From Rhyacichthys aspro (Eukaryota > Chordata > Actinopteri > Gobiiformes > Rhyacichthyidae), in NCBI GenBank assembly GCA_036850595.1, contig CM072152.1, forward strand, positions 17,249,207 to 17,313,206: 64,000 nucleotides of DNA, given 5' to 3'. Made by a program: the position numbers and the translations under genes. The notes under the pieces are model-generated. The model saw nothing but the letters and a program-made list of their open reading frames with translations. It had not been told where the DNA came from and made no database searches. Of this stretch, positions 59,001 to 64,000 are shown piece after piece. The stretch's first letter is position 1. Each line of letters opens with the position of its first letter.

Positions 59001-62000
59001 AGCAACTAGTGCAGCAAGAGCAAATATTTTCTTTTTTTGCAAGTCACCATTTCCAAATATGCACAAGAATATGCCACTTTATTGAAGTGTATTTTGGGGA
59101 AAGAGCCACAGTCTGTGTGAATCACAGAGTAAAAGTGAGGCAATATGAAAGAATGTTCAGTGGGGAATTTACCTCAACATGACCTGTAGGAATGAAATAC
59201 ACCAAATAATTTGACTATGTTAGTAATTCTGAGACATAGACAAGAGTACAAGTAGTTAACAGTGCAGGGAAGGGAAATGTACCAACTTAAACCAGATTAA
59301 TTAGACTAAAATACCCTAAATACTACTATTAGCTTGTTGTTCTAACTTGAAACATATGTTAATGTTTAATTGACAACAACTGGACTGGAGGTATGGCTGC
59401 TATGAAATATAATGTCCTCACGGAAAGGAAAAGAAGTGGAATGGTCAAAATATATTGGGCACCTTACCTGACCTTGATATTATTACATTTTTTAGCTCTG
59501 AGCACTTTCTCCACTGTTATTAATTTGATTCAGTTCCAGTACTCCTGTCTGCTACTCCGCAGTGACGACAGGTTGACTGGCATGTCACTCCCACACCTCA
59601 GACATAAACTGTTAAGAGCAATCCCATGTGCTGTGTTCTGTGGTGGGACTGTAGCCAAACAGGATAATGCTGAGTTTATGTCTGGTGGTCCAGTCTTGGG
59701 CAAAGGGTGGGAACTGCCTGGACTGATCCCAGCTGTGAGTATCTGTCCTGTTCTTCTTTCTCGCACGTGTGCAGACGGCTAGTTTCCTTCCTGTGAGCCA
59801 AATGCAGCAGTGGTCAGACTCACTCCAGTGCTCCACATCGTAGTGACCCCATCCGCTCTGCTCTTGCTTTCACACCTGACTTCACGCTTGTTATTTCCAT
59901 TTGTCTTTCATTTTATGTCCTGCACACTTTATGAGGGACTTCTTTTGGTTCTGAATATGATATTTCCTTGATGATTTTTATGTTGTATAAGGTCATGTGT
60001 ACTTGATTTACTCCTTTTACAGTTATTTGGACATTCAACAAATCAAAGGCCTATGTTTTAGGGTTATTAGTTATTCATAATTATGTATATGTATTGACTG
60101 TATTTTACTTTAATTTTCAGTACTTTATATGCTTTCTGCTTTATTTATGCAACAAATCAAAAGAAACTTATCCTTTGACTAAATACCTTCAGTACTTTTA
60201 CTTGAGCGCAGATTTGAGCTCCTCTTCCCACTCTTCTACTCATTGGTTTCCTGATAGTGGTCACGTACGTTCGCCTCTCCTCACTCTCTCAGATGGAAAA
60301 CACTCTGTCATGCCATGGCCAGCAGGATTCTCCCCGTGAAAGAGTGGTTTTATCCACTGTAACCGCTGCGGTCAGTGGGAGGGCTGGGGTCACTGTAGGA
60401 ACAGTCTGACTTACTCATGGCGTATGCTGTGTCCAGTCTTTCCTGTTCGAATCCCCCGAAGATTTAAACATTCCCCGAGGGTGACGCCATCTCAGGAAAC
60501 CACCCTCTGGGCAAACGTTTAATATTTCTGCAAGACATGTCTGTTTTTTGACTTCTCTTCTGAGCTAAAAAGCTGACTATTAGGAAATTACTAACATCAG
60601 CCAGGGCATACAACACAGCAATTTAAATTAAGATACTGCTCTTACCGCAACCTAACTCCAACTTACTCACAATGGCACAACTATAAAACTGCTTTCTCAT
60701 TAGACAGCAGGGTCAAAGGTTGGCATGCCTTCCTGAAGCTGCGATCTTCCGGATTCATGAAGCTAATTGTGGACACTGACCCCCGCTTTGACCAACAGAC
60801 TTTACTGCTCTTTATGTTGGATCACAGACCACCCGCAAACGCAAATTCAGCAGCTCCACTCACCACAGCAACACCTCAGTGGATTTAAGCCACTTTTCTT
60901 GTCTCTTTCCAACTTTCCAGGAAAGTTTCTCAAAGTACAATTTTACATTTTTGTTTCGGGATTGCAAAATGACACAAGCTGGTTGTGATGTAAGTTTGCT
61001 GCCACATGTGTTGTCCTCCTCAGTCTCTAAAGGCTCTTAAAAAGATGGAGAAAAAAATTCCAGACATTCATCGAACTTGCTTAGGCCTCACAGCAACACT
61101 TAACAAGTTTAAACAAAGACTTGATCTCAAAATTCAGACCACAAGAAGATTTTGTTCTGGGGCTTAGCGATCTCACACCTTTTTATTCCACTATAAATTT
61201 TAATGTGTTACCTTTTATAACAGTATATGAGCCAGTAGCTTTTTTATGATGAGACCACACTCATAGAGATCATTACATTGCACAGCATAACGAAAGAATT
61301 AAATATCCTTTCAACATTCAACTAAATCATCTGTATGCAATTTATTTTGAAGGTTAGATATTATTCATTTGTGTTTGGCAGGCCCAGACTGTGCAGGTGG
61401 AAGACGTGAGGATCCGAGCCACTTACTCTCACCGTAAAAGGATCCCCATTACAGAAGGTTTCCTTGAGGTGAAAGATGGAGGCAAGTGGAGACAGATCTG
61501 TAATGCAGACTGGACTATGATGAACAGCAGGGTCATCTGTGGCATGTACGGCTTCCCTGGAGAAAAACGCTTCAATCCCAGACCCTATAAGTGAGTAACG
61601 CAGGGTGTGGACGTGTAAAAGACTAAACAGACACAATAGTCTTCACACAGTTTACACTTCATAATCATTCTGCTTTTATTTGACATAATTACAGCTGGGG
61701 TATACCACATCTATTTATAAAGCAAACATTTCTGTTAAAAAATTGTGTTTTATTATGGGTTGAACAGATCTATTTAGCAGCTGCATTCAAGTCTATTTAG
61801 AAATGTTTTATCAAGTATTGTCAGGAAGCGTTACATAACAGGTTTGTTTTTCCTGGTCATCACTCATCCACTCATGCGTATTCCACTGTGAGTTTAAACA
61901 GACTTGGGCCTGCAGATTCTTGACAGAAAGCCAAACACTAGCTGAAGTTTTAGAGAAAACTAAGGATGAAAAATGAGTGTTGCTGGGAAAAGACTTGAGT

Positions 62001-63950
62001 GCAAAGGTCATGAAACAGTGGCTCTGTCGACTAGATTTAGATGTTTCTCTTACACGCCAGTATGTATGCAGCCATCTCTGAGTTGTGAGATTTGATACTA
62101 ACCACATGAACAGCAATAAGGTCCTAGTGGCTATTAAGATCACAAAGCGTTTGTGGTCTCACATTGTGCCTTAGTTTTTTAACAGAGGTCAAAGATCACA
62201 TGGAGGAAGTCTCTTTGAACAAAAAAGTGTAGTGCTGTTGCCTGGCCAGCAATACCCTTTCACTTAACAACAGTGTGATGCCATAACCAATTTATTATGG
62301 GGCCCCTGCTAAATCCAACTTGAATCCACTGATGCCATACTTATAGCAACTATAACACAGAAATCGCTTTTATTTAAAGAGACATTTTCATTTGTGTGTT
62401 GTTTTCAGACCAGCGGTCTCAACCTGTTTCAGCTTCGACTGATGTTGGCTTTTGTCAGTGACCCTCGGTAGCTCAGGGCTCATTGATGCTGCGCTATTCT
62501 AGTAACAAGACTCCCATTGTGCTTCACAGTTAACCATTCACATGGGTTAAAACCACATAGGATCCCAGCCATAATAACACAACTGTTTCGTTTATACTAT
62601 ATTTAACAGCAGTAAAGCATTTCTACACTGTAATACAATAAATGCCTAAAATAGTTTGTAAATTACTAAACACTCTTGAATAGACATACTTCATGTCATT
62701 GTAAAAAGTGTGTTTCATCATCTGAGACATAACACTGAGTTAGGCCAAATGTCTACGTAGACTTAACTATTACATCAGTGGGGAATATTGAACCAACTCA
62801 ATTCTTATTTTTCTCCCAGATTGCTGGCCACACGTCGTAAGAAGAACTACTGGGGCTTTTCTGTAAACTGTACAGGCAATGAGGCCGACCTGTCTGACTG
62901 TAAAGTAGGTGGAGAGATCCAGCTGAGGGGAAACAGCACTTGTGGAGAAGGCATGCCTGTAGTGATCAGCTGTGTCCCTGGACGGGCCTTTGCTCCCAGC
63001 ATCAGCATTGGCTTCAGAAAGGCTTACAGGGTGGAGGTAGGTCACAGTACAATCTCTGTCATGGCACATTTCTCAGTGTGAAGCTCAACTGACTCTATCT
63101 TTGAGGATGTTTGCAAATGGTGCTTTCTTTCTTCATTCAGCAAAACGAACATTAAAGGGAGATATTTCAGAGCTGATTAAATTAAAAACGAGTAACAGTC
63201 CTGTGTTTTTTTTTTCATCTATCTAAAGCAAAAACAAGAGTCTTGAACAATTATGGTGACATGTATCTTGTATTACAGCTACTAAACTGACCACATTGCA
63301 GATGTTTTTATTTATTAAACAGACCACTGAATGTGGTTATTTGTTACCACTCTAAACAAAAGAGCCATGTTTATAATCCTTCCTAATCAAATATATGGCT
63401 ACATCAAAAGTGCATTAGAGGTCATGTAAATATTTGTTATGTAATTTGGTGTAGCCTTGAGCATGTATGACGTAATACAAGGCAAGATTGCACATTTCCT
63501 GTGTATTAATTATCTGAGCTTGTACTTAAGCATCTGCAAACATTTAGATGGTGGTACATAATCATCAATCACATGTAGATTGAAATGATCACCTTCTTCA
63601 CTGCATTTGTAGAGTTAAAGTCTCAGTAAAATAAGAACAAAATGCCAATTAAACCAAAAATGAGCGTCCTGAGTTATTTTGTATCTAAGGCCTGGCTTTA
63701 GTGATGTTTGAGATCATTTCGCTGGACTTATTTACTTATTTACTTATTTATGTACCTTTAATGCAGCAACCCTTGGTGCGTCTACGGGGCGGAGCTATGA
63801 TCGGCGAGGGGCGAGTGGAGGTGTTGAGGAATGGCGAGTGGGGGACTGTGTGTGACGACAACTGGAACATTCGAGCTGCCACCGTGGTGTGTCGAGAGCT
63901 GGGCTTTGGTAGCGCCAAAGAGGCCTTAACCGGTGCCCGTCTGGGACAAG
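53051..63950 (+). CDS. loxl2: Lysyl oxidase-like 2, N-terminal part (runs off window)
   Basis: LOXL2 is a secreted copper amine oxidase that deaminates lysines in collagen and elastin. Only the SRCR half is here. Coding exons: 53051-53318, 55121-55296, 61382-61590, 62820-63036 and 63767-63950 (phase 1, continues). The start MLSPVAIYCSLVTLLCLLGH is a signal peptide (about 1-22). SRCR1 (about 27-135) begins VIQLRLAGNKHKHYEGRVEV and has its six cysteines. SRCR2 (about 155-265, VEDVRIRATYSHRK and MYGFPGEKRF) follows. SRCR3 starts at QPLVRLRGGAMIGEGRVEV. The FRKAYRVEQPLVRLRGG junction matches LOXL2 (FRKAYKPEQPLVRLRGG) better than LOXL3. SRCR4 and the LOX domain with its His copper motif lie beyond the edge. 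Teleosts have two copies (loxl2a/b), and I cannot tell which. Family membership is certain, paralogue less so. Confidence 0.9.
53319..55120 (+). other. loxl2 intron 2, nothing recognised
   Basis: A 1.8-kb intron. No exon or repeat is recognised. Confidence 0.5.
55297..61381 (+). other. loxl2 intron 3 (6.1 kb), nothing recognised
   Basis: The largest loxl2 intron in the window lies between the first and second SRCR domains. Frames open here (for example 57933-58295 and 59393-59782) show no family resemblance or matched splice sites. No named repeat was identified. Confidence 0.5.
61591..62819 (+). other. loxl2 intron 4, nothing recognised
   Basis: A 1.2-kb intron that splits SRCR2. No other feature is supported. 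Confidence 0.5.
63037..63766 (+). other. loxl2 intron 5
   Basis: A 0.73-kb intron with a short (TTAC/TTAT)n run at about 63730-63751 just before the acceptor of the SRCR3 exon. Nothing else is recognised. Confidence 0.5.
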
Positions 63951-64000
63951 GTACATTTACTGTTATGCATATTTGTTAGTAAAAGATTGTATAGTATTTC

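Noticed and set aside
53051..63950. Assigning the SRCR gene to loxl3 or loxl4
   Set aside because: The FRKAYRVEQPLVRLRGG junction and the VEDVRIRA segment are nearer to LOXL2 as I remember it; the missing catalytic half prevents a final test.

Overview
The window is vertebrate nuclear DNA, almost certainly from a ray-finned fish. It is AT-rich, has GT-AG introns with conserved phases, and encodes clear orthologues of vertebrate proteins in compact genes. No bacterial, viral, rRNA, tRNA or CRISPR feature was seen. Gene names rest on recognised protein similarity, and exon limits on splice-site and reading-frame agreement that I checked by hand. The species cannot be named from sequence alone.

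Layout. (1) About 1-14075 is a gene desert with patches that look like conserved non-coding elements. (2) stx18 (+, coding exons 14140-23135) encodes an ER SNARE. (3) nsg1 (-, coding exons 27095 down to 24768) encodes a neuronal endosomal membrane protein and is convergent with stx18. (4) 29211-29556 is a decayed Tc1/mariner-like transposon. (5) 29703-31656 holds an unidentified two-exon candidate gene. (6) tacc1 (+) encodes a centrosome/microtubule coiled-coil protein. Its ATG at 40786 and stop at 49576 are well supported, and I propose a second first exon at 33024-33097. (7) aggf1 (-, coding 37857 down to 33993, 5' UTR exon near 38038-38110) would lie antisense inside the long tacc1 intron created by that upstream exon. 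(8) loxl2 (+) starts near 51030 and runs off the right edge in its third SRCR domain, so its catalytic domain is outside the window.

The genes do not form a pathway. Their linkage joins regions that are separate in human, from memory: STX18-NSG1 on 4p16, TACC1 and LOXL2 on 8p, AGGF1 on 5q. Points most worth a second look: the proposed tacc1 first exon with an N-myristoylation signal (MGGTQS) and a basic patch; a GC-AG intron and a 36-nt frame-preserving candidate microexon in tacc1; an aggf1 upstream ORF that would end on the main start codon (TAATG); an RS-repeat segment in Aggf1; and a short element with perfect 15-bp terminal inverted repeats in a tacc1 intron. I found no convincing wholly new biological system.
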